From assembly GCA_037189665.1 (NCBI GenBank), contig JBBCIV010000051.1, positions 1-20,127 of the forward strand: a DNA stretch of 20,127 nucleotides, in the 5' to 3' direction. Every line of letters begins with the position of its first letter. The stretch's first letter is position 1. The translations under genes were made by a program, and so were the position numbers. Below, piece after piece: positions 6,572-14,639 of this stretch. Origin of the DNA: BPJO01 sp037189665. GTDB taxonomy: Bacteria > Planctomycetota > Phycisphaerae > Tepidisphaerales > Tepidisphaeraceae. Below the pieces are notes generated by a model, which saw only the letters and a list, made by a program, of their open reading frames with translations, had not been told where the DNA came from and did no database searches.

Positions 6572-7408
6572 ATGAACTTGGCCGGACATGACATAGGGGT
6601 GTGCAACTGGTCGCTGAAGCCGTCTTCGGCACAGGACTTGATCGCGGTGCTGGACGAACTGTCGCTCGACCACCTGCAACTTGCATTGCCGTCATTGTTG
6701 AAACTGGACGAGTCCGCCCGTCAGGCCGAACTCGACGCCTACGCGTCGGCCGACATTGCGATCACCGCTGGCATGGTTGGGTTCGAGGGGGAGAACTACG
6801 GCACGATCGGCTCGATCCGCAAGACGGGCGGGCTCGTTCCGTCCGACCTTTGGCCTGCCCGGCGTGCCCTCGCGATCGCCGCGGGTGAGCTGGCCAGCAA
6901 GATCGGCATTGACCGCATTTCCCTGCACCTCGGCTTCATCCCGCCGGGCAACGATCCGACCTACGCCACACTGCTGGACCGCGCCCGCGAGATCGCCCGC
7001 GCCTGGGCCGCACACGACATCGATCTCCTGTTTGAAACCGGGCAGGAACGCGCCAGCGACCTGCTGACGTTCCTGAACGACCTGAACACGAAGAACGTCG
7101 GCGTCAACTTCGATCCCGCCAACATGATCCTCTACGGCGCCGGCGATCCCGTCGAAGCCGTCGGCATGCTCGGCCGGCACATCCGGCATGTCCACGTCAA
7201 GGACGCCATCGCCAGCCCGCGGCCAGGCGTGGAGTGGGGCAGGGAAGTGCCCTTCGGCGAAGGCGAGGTCGACGGCACGGCCTTCTTCCGCGCCCTCATC
7301 GACGCCGGCTACGAAGGCCCGCTGACGATCGAATGCGAAATCCACGCCGCCGACCGCCTTGCCAACGTCAAAACCGCGATCGCGAAGCTGGAAGAGCTGT
7401 TGGGATAA
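6572..7408 (+). CDS. Sugar phosphate isomerase/epimerase-like TIM-barrel protein
   Basis: From the ATG at 6572 this is 278 residues with the AP_endonuc_2/xylose isomerase-like TIM-barrel pattern. Candidate divalent-metal ligands fall on successive strands: E155 (LLFETGQE), D181 (VGVNFDPAN), H208 (RHVHVKDA) and E254 (LTIECE). Members isomerise or epimerise sugars, hydroxypyruvate, inositol derivatives or related compounds in the cytoplasm. The substrate cannot be deduced here. A GTG at 6557 is in frame, but the ATG at 6572 has GGAG at 6563-6566 with five-base spacing, which decides the start. It stands alone, 101 bases after the GT2 gene, with a possible terminator-like stem after it. It might be annotated as hydroxypyruvate isomerase by homology, but that would go beyond the evidence. 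Confidence 0.87.
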   Translation: MNLAGHDIGVCNWSLKPSSAQDLIAVLDELSLDHLQLALPSLLKLDESARQAELDAYASADIAITAGMVGFEGENYGTIGSIRKTGGLVPSDLWPARRALAIAAGELASKIGIDRISLHLGFIPPGNDPTYATLLDRAREIARAWAAHDIDLLFETGQERASDLLTFLNDLNTKNVGVNFDPANMILYGAGDPVEAVGMLGRHIRHVHVKDAIASPRPGVEWGREVPFGEGEVDGTAFFRALIDAGYEGPLTIECEIHAADRLANVKTAIAKLEELLG

Positions 7409-7450
7409 GAGCACTGCGGACGCGCGCAATCCTTCCGATACTTCGCGCCG

Positions 7451-7478
7451 TCCGTCCGGGAGTCTCCTCGCGGACGGA
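7451..7478 (+). terminator. Possible terminator hairpin after the TIM-barrel gene
   Basis: TCCGTCCG at 7451-7458 is the exact reverse complement of CGGACGGA at 7471-7478, with a 12-base loop. The stem lies 43 bases after the stop codon of the TIM-barrel gene. There is no T-run downstream, so this would be a weak or factor-assisted terminator. It sits in the 232-base gap before the Bax inhibitor-1 family gene, in which I see nothing else definite apart from that gene's ribosome site. Confidence 0.35.
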
Positions 7479-7640
7479 TGGCATTGCGTTGCCCGGCTTG
7501 CCCCTCCCAAGACCGATGGTTATCGGAATACATATTTTCCCGCGCCTGTGGCGGCAAGGTGATGTAGACTGCCGCTGAGACTTCGCCGTTCTGGCGAACA
7601 TACAGTTGGGGTCCGAACACACTTCAAAAGGGAGATTCAA

Positions 7641-8366
7641 ATGTCCATGTATCCGCAATCTCACACGCGTTCGATCGAGCTGGAGTATGGCACGGACAAT
7701 CGCGTGGTGTTTAACTTTTTCAACGCCGTCTACGGCTGGATGGCCGCCGGGCTGGCGGTGACGGCGGCGGTGGCGTTTGTTTGTTCGCAGTCGTTGGCGG
7801 TGCAGCAGTTCATGGCGTCGCTGGGCTACGGCGGGGTTATCGCGATGGTGCTCGGGGCGTGGGCGATCGCCTGGGCGGCGCAGAAAGCCGCGCTACAGAT
7901 GAACGTCATGCTCGGCACGCTGCTGTTCATGTGCTACGCGGCAGTCATCGGGTTGCTGATCAGCTGGATCTTCCTCGTCTACCCGCTCGGCACGCTCTTC
8001 ACTGCCTTCCTCATCACCGGGGGGACGTTTGCGGCGATGAGCGTGTACGGGTTTGTCACCAAACGCAACCTCAGCACGATCGGCTCGTACCTCGTGATGG
8101 CGGCGTTCGGGCTGATCTTCGCGTCAATAGCGAACGTCTTCTTCGCCAACGGGCCGTTGTCGTGGGTGATCACGTACGGCATCCTCGCGGTCTTCATCGG
8201 CCTGACCGCCTATTACACGCAGCAGCTCCGCGATACCGCGCTGGAGATCGGCAGCAACGGTGAACTCGCGTCGCGCTACGCGATCGTTGGCTCGATCATG
8301 CTGTACATCGCCTTCATCAATATGTTCATGTCGATCCTGCGCATCCTCGGCAGCCGCGACAATTGA
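7641..8366 (+). CDS. Bax inhibitor-1/YccA family membrane protein
   Basis: A 241-residue protein with seven predicted membrane segments and the family's characteristic features: N-terminal NRVVFNFFNAVYGWMAAGLA, a central TLLFMCYAAVIGLLISWIF, then GTFAAMSVYGFVTKRNLS and a C-terminal AYYTQQLR segment ahead of the last helix (ALEIGSNGE...INMFMSILRILG). Bacterial BI-1/YccA/YbhL proteins sit in the inner membrane. YccA modulates the FtsH protease, and BsYetJ is a pH-sensitive calcium leak channel. The role in this organism is unknown. GGGAG at 7630-7634 lies six bases before the ATG, a good ribosome site. The gene stands alone and converges on an unrecognised gene, with a hairpin between them. Confidence 0.93.
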   Translation: MSMYPQSHTRSIELEYGTDNRVVFNFFNAVYGWMAAGLAVTAAVAFVCSQSLAVQQFMASLGYGGVIAMVLGAWAIAWAAQKAALQMNVMLGTLLFMCYAAVIGLLISWIFLVYPLGTLFTAFLITGGTFAAMSVYGFVTKRNLSTIGSYLVMAAFGLIFASIANVFFANGPLSWVITYGILAVFIGLTAYYTQQLRDTALEIGSNGELASRYAIVGSIMLYIAFINMFMSILRILGSRDN

Positions 8367-8393
8367 TCGACAATCCATACTGACGATGAACGA

Positions 8394-8434
8394 CGCGACG
8401 CGCAGGCGGCGCTTAAGGCGCTTCCTGCGTCGCG
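8394..8434. terminator. Hairpin terminator between convergent genes
   Basis: Left arm CGCGA plus CGCAGG (8394-8398, 8401-8406) pairs with CCTGCG plus TCGCG (8424-8434), with a two-base bulge. The loop contains a further GCGC pairing around TTAAG. GGCGTTTTA follows on the plus strand, a short T-run consistent with termination of the BI-1 family gene 28 bases upstream. The stop codon of the opposing gene (8413-8415) lies inside the loop, so the same structure could end both transcripts. Confidence 0.5.
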
Positions 8435-9882
8435 GGCGTTTTACGCGGCTGTGGCGTGAGGAAGACGACGCGGTCGGCGGCGTGCCACGGGTCGTCGGAG
8501 TTGCGGCGGCGAGGGGTGGCGTCGCCGGCGTTGTCGGTCTCGTCATCGCCGATGCTCCAGAGGATCGGTTGTTCGCCCGCCGCCCGATATTTCAACGGTG
8601 AAGTCGCGGCCATGAGGTCGTCCGGGACGCTGGCCAGGTAATCTGGCACGAGCGCGTCGAGCGTGTCGGGCCGCCTGCCTTTATCCACTTCGTACAGCCG
8701 GATCGCCAGCGCCGTGGCGGCGAGGTGGCGTTCGGTGCGCAAACGATAGGTCAGCTCGATCGGACGGCCGAGGGTGGGCAGGAAGATGGAAGACATGACG
8801 CGGAGCGGGCTCCCCTTTCCGGCGTCAATTTTGCTTACAACGGGCGCGTATTTTCGTTTGAACGCCACGATGTCCGGCGCATCGAGGGTGCCGATCACGG
8901 ACGTCATCGCGTCCACGCACCACGCCGAGTTCGACCGCAAATACGGCTTGCCGACATAGCGCAAGACGAGCGGCCATTCGCCGTTGTTGGACGGATTGCC
9001 CGGCGAGATGGGCATTCCGTACTCCATGCGCTGAAACATGTCGAGCTGCGCGACGCGCTCGCCCTGCAGGGCACGCAATTGTTCCTGCTGGATCGCGGCC
9101 GGGTCGAGCAGCATTGCGATGAAGGCGCGCACGCTCTCCGGCGAGGCGTCGCCGGCGTTTTGGCCGATCTTCAGGTGCGGCGAGATATCGCAGAGCGTCT
9201 GGGCCTGCTGGTAGCGGATGCCGCTGGCGACCAGATGCGGGACGAGAAGCGGAACGCTGCCGGACGATCGGGCGAGCGTGTCCAGCTCGACCAGCCGGGC
9301 GATCGCGCGATCATGGCGCCCGGCGTCCACGTCGAGCAACGCCTGGCTCGTCAGCAGTCTAGCGGCGGTGCGGTCGTGCTTGAGCGCCAACAGCGACACA
9401 TCCCACAGCGGCGAACTCAGCGTGACCGTCGATTGAACCTTCGACCTCCTCGCCGCCAGTTCGATCAGCCGCAGCGCTTCCTGTTGTTCGTCGATCCAGG
9501 CTTGCAGCATTTTGCGCTCGTCATCGGTGAGCGGAGGCGCCAGGTGCGGTCGATAGTCGTACACCGCCTTGGCGGCGGGGGTTTCGTTTGCGAGCAGATC
9601 CATCGCCTGCGAGAGCTCGGTGTACGCGTTTTCAGACGGATCGATCGCCGCGGGCTGCAACGCATGGATGGTGGCCGGCTCGCCGGCGCTGGTGAGGGCG
9701 TCGATGCGTTTTTGCAGGTCTCTGCCCGTCTTCCACGTCCAACTGGCGTGTCCGACCAGCCCGATCAGCAGCAGCAGGCCCAGGATTCGGACGAGCCGTC
9801 GCACCACCCGCCTGCCGCCCGAGAGCGGCTTGCCAGGGGTTGCGGTATCGGGCGGCGGGCGCAGCGGGAGCGGTTCATCCAT
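8413..9882 (-). CDS. Unrecognised membrane-anchored protein
   Basis: A 489-residue protein I cannot assign to a family. A Pro-rich N-terminus (1-20) and an Arg-rich stretch (24-32) precede one hydrophobic helix at about 31-47, so the bulk of the protein is probably outside the cytoplasmic membrane. The remainder is largely helical, with Ala/Leu-rich segments that could be TPR- or HEAT-like (for example residues 165-250). Near the C-terminus is a conserved-looking segment around residues 385-430 (ALAIRLYEVDKGRRPDTLDA, then VPDYLASVPDD). A similar phrase occurs in planctomycete secreted proteins that carry pseudopilin-like C-terminal domains, but this is from memory. No catalytic motif is seen. 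The ATG at 9882 lacks a Shine-Dalgarno site. Upstream lies a hairpin-rich divergent region. Confidence 0.7.
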   Translation of the reverse strand: MDEPLPLRPPPDTATPGKPLSGGRRVVRRLVRILGLLLLIGLVGHASWTWKTGRDLQKRIDALTSAGEPATIHALQPAAIDPSENAYTELSQAMDLLANETPAAKAVYDYRPHLAPPLTDDERKMLQAWIDEQQEALRLIELAARRSKVQSTVTLSSPLWDVSLLALKHDRTAARLLTSQALLDVDAGRHDRAIARLVELDTLARSSGSVPLLVPHLVASGIRYQQAQTLCDISPHLKIGQNAGDASPESVRAFIAMLLDPAAIQQEQLRALQGERVAQLDMFQRMEYGMPISPGNPSNNGEWPLVLRYVGKPYLRSNSAWCVDAMTSVIGTLDAPDIVAFKRKYAPVVSKIDAGKGSPLRVMSSIFLPTLGRPIELTYRLRTERHLAATALAIRLYEVDKGRRPDTLDALVPDYLASVPDDLMAATSPLKYRAAGEQPILWSIGDDETDNAGDATPRRRNSDDPWHAADRVVFLTPQPRKTPATQEAP

Positions 9883-9895
9883 GCGGGAAACTCTA

Positions 9896-9911
9896 TCGCC
9901 GCACGCGGCGA
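9896..9911. repeat. Short GC hairpin upstream of the minus-strand gene
   Basis: TCGCCGC at 9896-9902 pairs with GCGGCGA at 9905-9911 across only two bases (AC). It lies 13 bases upstream of the start codon at 9882 and would fall in that gene's 5' leader if transcription starts further right. It could lower translation or be a protein-binding site. Nothing else supports a role. Confidence 0.4.
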
Positions 9912-9931
9912 AACGCGATGCAAGCCCGACG

Positions 9932-9973
9932 CCGTTATCATATCAGGTTAAGGAGAGACTGATATGATAATGG
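9932..9973. repeat. Long imperfect palindrome in the divergent intergenic region
   Basis: TTATCATATCAG at 9935-9946 is the exact reverse complement of CTGATATGATAA at 9959-9970, separated by 12 bases (9947-9958). The pairing extends outward by CCG/TGG (9932-9934 with 9971-9973, one G-T wobble) and, past a bulge, to CCGA/TCGG (9926-9929 with 9975-9978). The arms are AT-rich in GC-rich surroundings. It sits between two divergently transcribed genes, 50 bases from the minus-strand start and 120 bases from the plus-strand start. It is therefore a good candidate operator or regulatory RNA structure. Confidence 0.75.
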
Positions 9974-10092
9974 TTCGGCGTGCCCCCCCCGCGTTCTCGT
10001 TGGATGTGCCGCGCGTTGGGAAATTCCTCAATCGGCAGTGCGGCGAAAGAAATAATTGAAGCTGCCCTCGGGGTGCGTCCGATAACGACCAA

Positions 10093-12126
10093 GTGAAACT
10101 CCAGAAGCTGCTCAGCCTCCTCGTCTCGTCTGAAAATCAGGCGGCGGATGACCTGTTGCTTGAGGCGCTACGGGTGGGCAACGAGCAGGAGCGCGCAATT
10201 GCGCTCGAAGCCCTCACTCGCCGGGCGAACAACCACGGGCTGGTGGGCGTGCTGGAGTTGTACGAGACGTTTCCGCCGTCGCTCCGGAAGATGGTGATCG
10301 CGAAATCTTCGTCGTTCTACTTCGCGCTTTCCGACGCAGGCCGGTCCGACAACCACCAAGCTCGGCTGGCATCGCTGAAGGTGATCGCTGCCGCGCGGCT
10401 GGGCAAGCTCAGTTACGTGCTTTCCGAAAATCTGCGCGATCCGAATGACGAGGTTTCGAAGACGGCATGTGAATCGCTTCTGGAGCTGGCGAGGTGGGTG
10501 AACACCCAATCGCGTCTGATGCACCGATTTACCTTGGCGGAAGGCGAGGATGGCTTGACGTTGCTTGGCGAGGCCCGGCGCGCCAACGACTCCACCGTGA
10601 TGGCCGCCCCAACCGCGGCGTCGGACCTGGCGACCGCGTACGCCAACGTGATGCGCGAGCGCCCCGACATCGAGTCGGCCGTTGCGCGGGCGCTCGATTG
10701 GGGCAAGTCCAAGCACATTCCCGATCTACTTCGCGCGGCGCTGTTGCTGTGCGACCATGCCCAGTCCAAAACGCTGGCGATCCTTAAAACGTCCCGTCAC
10801 GGCGGGCAGGCGTCGATGGTTCGGAAGCTCCAGCAGCCGCCCGGCGCCGATCACGTCGAGGCGTTTCTGCTCGGCGCGTCGCACGGGCACCTGCGGACGA
10901 ATTTCGCGTCGGCGTTCGCGCAGATCGTCGATCGATCCGTGCTCGATGCACTGTTGCGGCGATCGCATTGGCTCCGCGATCACCAACTGCAAACGTGCAT
11001 CGGGCACGTCGATCGCGGGATGTGGTGGAGCGAACTCGACCTGCCGCGTGACCTCGCCGACCGCACGCCGCAGGATGCGATGCGGATTGCAGAGTGGATC
11101 GCGCTGTCCGGCCTGCACGAGACGATACAGGACGATCGGCTGATTCAGTTAGCTGACCACGTTCACGCCGATCCGCTGGCGCGGCTTCACGTGTTAAGGC
11201 AGGCCGCGCAGCGGCCGAAAGCCGCATCGGGGGCGTTCCTGGCAAAAATGCTGGACGACCCGGATGAGCGGCTCGTCCGCATCGCAGTGCGTGAGATCAT
11301 CCGCCGCCGTCCACCGGAATATCAAAACCTGTTGTTGCAGCGGATGACGCGCGCCAGCGCCAGCGTCCGCCGGGTGATCGGCCGGGCGATTGGACAGGCG
11401 GGGTTCGATCAGTTCTGGAATCGCTTCGAGCACATGGCGCGTCCCACCCGAAAGCAGGCCGGGCGGGCGATGCTCAAGCTGCTTCCCGACGCGTCCGCGC
11501 GGATCGGCCGATATCTTGCCACGGGAACGGTCGAGCAACGCGTCCGCGGGTTGCAGATCGTGCAGGAACTGGAACTGGCGCCGCAGTTCCGCGAGCAGCT
11601 CATCGCGTTGTGCGGCCACCAGAACGCACGCGTGCGATCGAAGGCCGTCGGCCTTCTCATCGAAATTCCGGCCGAGGCGACGTCGAACATCCTCGAACGC
11701 GTACTGGCGGACAACGACGCCCGCGTTCGCGCCAACGCGATCGAGGTACTGGAGAACAAACGCTCAACCGAATACGTGCCGATGCTTACCGAGCGAGCAC
11801 GATCGACGCACAACCGCGAGCGCGCTAACGCGATCAAAGCCCTGCACCGGATGAAGGTCGGCATTGCGTCCGAACAGTTGATGGCGATGCTTCGCGATCC
11901 CCGCGCCAACCACCGCATCAGCGCGCTGTGGACGTTGCGGCACATCGGCTTGTGGGCGTTGATCAGCGAGGTGGGGCGGCTGGCGAAGACTGACGAAAGC
12001 CTGAAGGTCCGCCGGTACGCGGCCGCGATCCTGAAAAGCGTGATCGAGATGGTGCAACGCGCCGGCATTCAGCCGTCCGTCGCCGCGCCTGGGCCACAGG
12101 AAGTGCAGTCGCCGAAGGCGGCCTAG
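10093..12126 (+). CDS. HEAT-repeat protein
   Basis: A 677-residue all-helical protein without signal peptide or membrane segments. Degenerate HEAT repeats are clearest in residues 480-660, for example ARVRSKAVGLLIEI, ARVRANAIEVLENK and RERANAIKALHRM, each with the Arg/Ala pattern of the second helix. Weaker copies occur at about 20-140 and 380-440. Such solenoids bind other proteins or nucleic acids. No enzyme signature is present, so a scaffold role is inferred only from the fold. The start is GTG at 10093, with no ribosome site upstream and an in-frame stop at 10057-10059, so no longer start is possible beyond that point. The small membrane protein gene follows after 18 bases, and the two are probably co-transcribed and may act together at the membrane. 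Confidence 0.82.
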   Translation: MKLQKLLSLLVSSENQAADDLLLEALRVGNEQERAIALEALTRRANNHGLVGVLELYETFPPSLRKMVIAKSSSFYFALSDAGRSDNHQARLASLKVIAAARLGKLSYVLSENLRDPNDEVSKTACESLLELARWVNTQSRLMHRFTLAEGEDGLTLLGEARRANDSTVMAAPTAASDLATAYANVMRERPDIESAVARALDWGKSKHIPDLLRAALLLCDHAQSKTLAILKTSRHGGQASMVRKLQQPPGADHVEAFLLGASHGHLRTNFASAFAQIVDRSVLDALLRRSHWLRDHQLQTCIGHVDRGMWWSELDLPRDLADRTPQDAMRIAEWIALSGLHETIQDDRLIQLADHVHADPLARLHVLRQAAQRPKAASGAFLAKMLDDPDERLVRIAVREIIRRRPPEYQNLLLQRMTRASASVRRVIGRAIGQAGFDQFWNRFEHMARPTRKQAGRAMLKLLPDASARIGRYLATGTVEQRVRGLQIVQELELAPQFREQLIALCGHQNARVRSKAVGLLIEIPAEATSNILERVLADNDARVRANAIEVLENKRSTEYVPMLTERARSTHNRERANAIKALHRMKVGIASEQLMAMLRDPRANHRISALWTLRHIGLWALISEVGRLAKTDESLKVRRYAAAILKSVIEMVQRAGIQPSVAAPGPQEVQSPKAA

Positions 12127-12144
12127 CAGAGGAGAAACGAAGGG

Positions 12145-12498
12145 ATGAACTTTCTTCTGAACGCCACCGCCCAGGACGTCTTCAAAAGCATGGGCGAAAC
12201 GCTCGATGCGAAGGTGAACCCCAATCACATCATCCTGATCGTGGTGGGGCTGATCGGCGTGATCGTCCTGCTTTCCCTCATCGGTCGACGCACGCAGAAG
12301 GACGAGCGGCCGAAGGTGATCAACAATCCGTCGCGCCTCATACGACAGCTGGCGCGGCAGGTGGGATTGAAACCGAAGGAAGTGCGGCAGCTCAAACAAC
12401 TGGCCGACCAGGAAGGCCTCGATAACCCGCTGGTGCTGTTGCTGTGCCCGTCGGTGTTGCAGGAGGCGATGAACAAGCGTCAGCAACGAAAGCGATAG
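12145..12498 (+). CDS. Small single-pass membrane protein of unknown function
   Basis: 117 residues with a short N-terminal domain (1-26), one hydrophobic helix (about 28-47) and a basic cytoplasmic C-terminus. A compact helical pattern rich in Arg, Lys and Leu runs from about residue 56 to 115 (NNPSRLIRQLARQVGLKPKE, then LLLLCPSVLQEAMNKRQQ). I do not recognise a family. GAGGAG at 12129-12134 gives a ribosome site ten bases before the ATG. It lies 18 bases after the HEAT-repeat gene. The basic tail could dock the HEAT protein or nucleic acid at the membrane, which is inference only. Confidence 0.75.
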   Translation: MNFLLNATAQDVFKSMGETLDAKVNPNHIILIVVGLIGVIVLLSLIGRRTQKDERPKVINNPSRLIRQLARQVGLKPKEVRQLKQLADQEGLDNPLVLLLCPSVLQEAMNKRQQRKR

Positions 12499-12586
12499 AG
12501 GGCATTCAGGGTCAGGTAGGGCAGACTTGATCCCGCGTCCGGCATGGCGATGATCGCCGCCACCATTCGCCTTCAAGGAGCTTTGC

Positions 12587-13651
12587 GTGGCAGCGGGTGT
12601 GCGACGGTTGGATGATTTCGGGACGATGCCGGACGGGCAGGTCGTTCAACGATGGGAATTGGACAACGGCAACGGCCTGCGGGCCGAAGTGCTGAACCTC
12701 GGCGGCATCGTGCTGCGGCTGGATGTGCCGGACCGCACGGGCAGGGCTGCGAACGTCCTGCTTTCGCCGGCGGACGTGGGAACGGTGCTGGGCAGCAGTT
12801 GGCCATACTTCGGCGCGATCATCGGCCGGGTGGGAAACCGCATCGCGAAGGGGCAATTCTCGCTCGACGGCACGACGCATCAACTCGCGAAGAACAACGG
12901 CGGCATTCATCACCTGCACGGCGGTGATGTCGGCTATGACCGGCGGATCTGGTCGATCGCGCCCGTCCCGGTCGATGATGGCGTGGCCGTGCGGCTGGAG
13001 TTGGTCGACGCCGCCGGCACGGAACACTATCCCGGCACGGCGAAGGTATCGGTCGTCTACACGCTGACCACCGGCGGGGCGTGGCGGATCGATTACGAGG
13101 CGACGACCGACCATGCCACGCCGATTAACCTCACCAACCACGCCTACTTCAATCTGAAAGATGCCGGTAGATCGAAAGTGACGGAGCATGAATTGCGGCT
13201 TTTTGCGTCGGCCTACACGCCCAGCGACGCGACGCTGATTCCGGCGGGTCTCATCGCGCCCGTCGCCGGCACGCCGTTCGATTTCACTGTTGCCAAGCCG
13301 ATCGGGCGTGATCTGTCGAAGCTCGGCAACGTGCCGGTGGGATACGACTTCAATTTCGTCATCGACGGTCCTGCGGGCGTATTGCGGCGCGCGGCAGAGG
13401 TGTTCGAATCGGCGAGCGGGCGCGTGATGAACATCTGGACGACTGAGCCGGGCGTGCAGTTTTACACGGGTAACTTCCTCGACGGCTCGCTGGTCGGCAT
13501 TGATGGTATCGCGTATGGCCAGCACTCGGGTTTCTGTCTTGAGACGCAGCATTACCCCGATTCGCCAAACCAGCCGACGTTCCCGAGCATCATCTTGCGG
13601 CCGGGCGAGGTGTTTCGCACGACGACGGAGCATCGTTTCTCGACGCGGTAA
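12587..13651 (+). CDS. galM: Aldose 1-epimerase (mutarotase)
   Basis: The 354-residue length is typical. Family motifs are in order: GRVGNRIAKGQF (80-91), GGIHHLHGG (105-113), the NHAYFNL motif (184-190) with catalytic acid H185, YDFNFV (253-258) with substrate-binding D254, and FCLETQHYPDSPN (317-329) with catalytic base E319. The enzyme interconverts alpha and beta anomers of galactose, glucose and related sugars in the cytoplasm. The start is GTG at 12587 with a strong AAGGAG at 12575-12580, six bases upstream. No signal peptide is seen, unlike some exported mutarotases. It stands alone. The 88 bases between it and the previous gene hold nothing I can name. Confidence 0.95.
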   Translation: MAAGVRRLDDFGTMPDGQVVQRWELDNGNGLRAEVLNLGGIVLRLDVPDRTGRAANVLLSPADVGTVLGSSWPYFGAIIGRVGNRIAKGQFSLDGTTHQLAKNNGGIHHLHGGDVGYDRRIWSIAPVPVDDGVAVRLELVDAAGTEHYPGTAKVSVVYTLTTGGAWRIDYEATTDHATPINLTNHAYFNLKDAGRSKVTEHELRLFASAYTPSDATLIPAGLIAPVAGTPFDFTVAKPIGRDLSKLGNVPVGYDFNFVIDGPAGVLRRAAEVFESASGRVMNIWTTEPGVQFYTGNFLDGSLVGIDGIAYGQHSGFCLETQHYPDSPNQPTFPSIILRPGEVFRTTTEHRFSTR

Positions 13652-13666
13652 ATCGAGCGTGACGCG

Positions 13667-13682
13667 CATCGTCGCAGCGATG
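13667..13682 (+). terminator. Weak terminator candidate after galM
   Basis: CATCG at 13667-13671 pairs with CGATG at 13678-13682 around a six-base loop, followed closely by GTGTTTTC. It lies 15 bases after the galM stop codon. The stem is short and the T-run has only four bases. Confidence 0.25.
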
Positions 13683-13729
13683 GTGTTTTCGCTTGATAAC
13701 ACTCGCATCGGCGATAGTCTTACAATCGC

Positions 13730-14110
13730 GTGCGCGTTCGAGGGATCACTATCGCTTGGCTCGGATTTCAGGCGCTCTGGCTCCTGTTTGTCCTGCCCGG
13801 CCACACGCGCGGTCTCATCAGTTGGACCAAGTCCGACGCTGCTGACAGCCAGCCCGCTGCTCACAGTTGCTGCTCGATGAAGTCAGGCGCGGCAGAAGGC
13901 GCTCCCGGGAAGCCCACGGCGGAGCAGCAGCGCAATTGTGCCGTCTGCTACTACGCCCTGGGCATCACGCCGCCGCCGGTGCTCGACCTCGACGTGCCGG
14001 AGCTTGGCCTGCTTCGCGTTCTTCCTCCGCCCGCGCCGATCGAGTGCGCGGAACTTCAACACATCCTCACCTATTACGCCTGCGGGCCGCCGGCGCTGCT
14101 TGTGGTCTGA
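13730..14110 (+). CDS. Small Cys-rich membrane or secreted protein (DUF2946-like)
   Basis: 126 residues starting with GTG. A hydrophobic N-terminal helix at about 7-24 acts as signal or anchor. After it come HSCCSM (45-50), CAVC (70-73), C106 and a closing ACGPPAL motif (117-123). The CxxC in mid-protein and the C-terminal GPP resemble DUF2946-type proteins, which are often encoded beside copper or TonB-linked functions. The match is from pattern memory and is not firm. TACAAT at 13721-13726 just before the start would be a good -10 element, implying a very short or absent leader; no matching -35 is seen. The next gene, a metal-binding-like lipoprotein, lies 116 bases downstream on the same strand. 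Confidence 0.65.
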   Translation: MRVRGITIAWLGFQALWLLFVLPGHTRGLISWTKSDAADSQPAAHSCCSMKSGAAEGAPGKPTAEQQRNCAVCYYALGITPPPVLDLDVPELGLLRVLPPPAPIECAELQHILTYYACGPPALLVV

Positions 14111-14226
14111 CGTTCGTTCTGGTTGTTTATCCCACGATTTCGCGGCAGTAGTCGCGGCGAAGCGACATGCGTCTCGCCACGTTCGCGGCCGCTCGTGGGG
14201 CTGCGTAAACTCGATAAGGTGATCAC

Positions 14227-14565
14227 ATGCGGATTCGTACATTTTGGCTTACGACGTTGATCGTCTGCGCGCTCTCGTTGTCCGCCTGCGACGATCCGCA
14301 ACCTTCCGCCAAGCCTACCAGGCCGGCCGAGGAGCCGGAGGTGTCGCTCGGGATGACGGCGGCGTGCCCGCTGTGCGTCGGGCACGAGATCGAGGTGACC
14401 AACCGAACGCCCACGTCGGCCTACGAAGGCACGTCGTACTACTTCTGCTCGTCGTTTTGCAAGAAGGCGTTCGATCGTGACCCCGCCGCAGCGCTGGCAA
14501 AGCACCTCGCGGCAAGCACGCAACCAACAAGCACGCGATCCGCGACAGCTCCGGCTGTGCCTTAA
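14227..14565 (+). CDS. YHS/TRASH-like lipoprotein
   Basis: 112 residues. The N-terminal signal ends in lipobox LSAC, with lipidated Cys at 21, so it should sit in the outer or inner membrane facing the periplasm. The central domain has CPLC (47-50), then the segment YEGTSYYFCSSFCKKAFDRD (66-85, Cys 74 and 78). This C-x2-C...FC-x3-C arrangement is that of YHS/TRASH domains, which bind copper or other soft metals. The C-terminus is a Thr/Ser/Ala-rich tail. AAGGTG at 14215-14220 lies six bases before the ATG. Its position between a small Cys-rich protein and a DUF4198-like protein supports a role in envelope metal handling. The metal itself cannot be named. Confidence 0.82.
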   Translation: MRIRTFWLTTLIVCALSLSACDDPQPSAKPTRPAEEPEVSLGMTAACPLCVGHEIEVTNRTPTSAYEGTSYYFCSSFCKKAFDRDPAAALAKHLAASTQPTSTRSATAPAVP

Positions 14566-14639
14566 TACAGGCTGACGCGGACTGCGAACTGGTCGAATCA
14601 ATACGAAGCAAAAGAGCGCCCCAACAGGGAGGCACGGTC

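Noticed and set aside
8725..9951. Plus-strand frame of 408 codons opposite the unknown membrane protein
   Set aside because: The Arg/Gln/Asp-rich composition is typical of a reverse-complement shadow. The minus-strand frame has a membrane anchor and helical regions and is the better choice.
12512..13864. Minus-strand frame of 450 codons opposite galM
   Set aside because: It lies opposite galM, which carries all catalytic residues, and its composition is Arg-rich and featureless.
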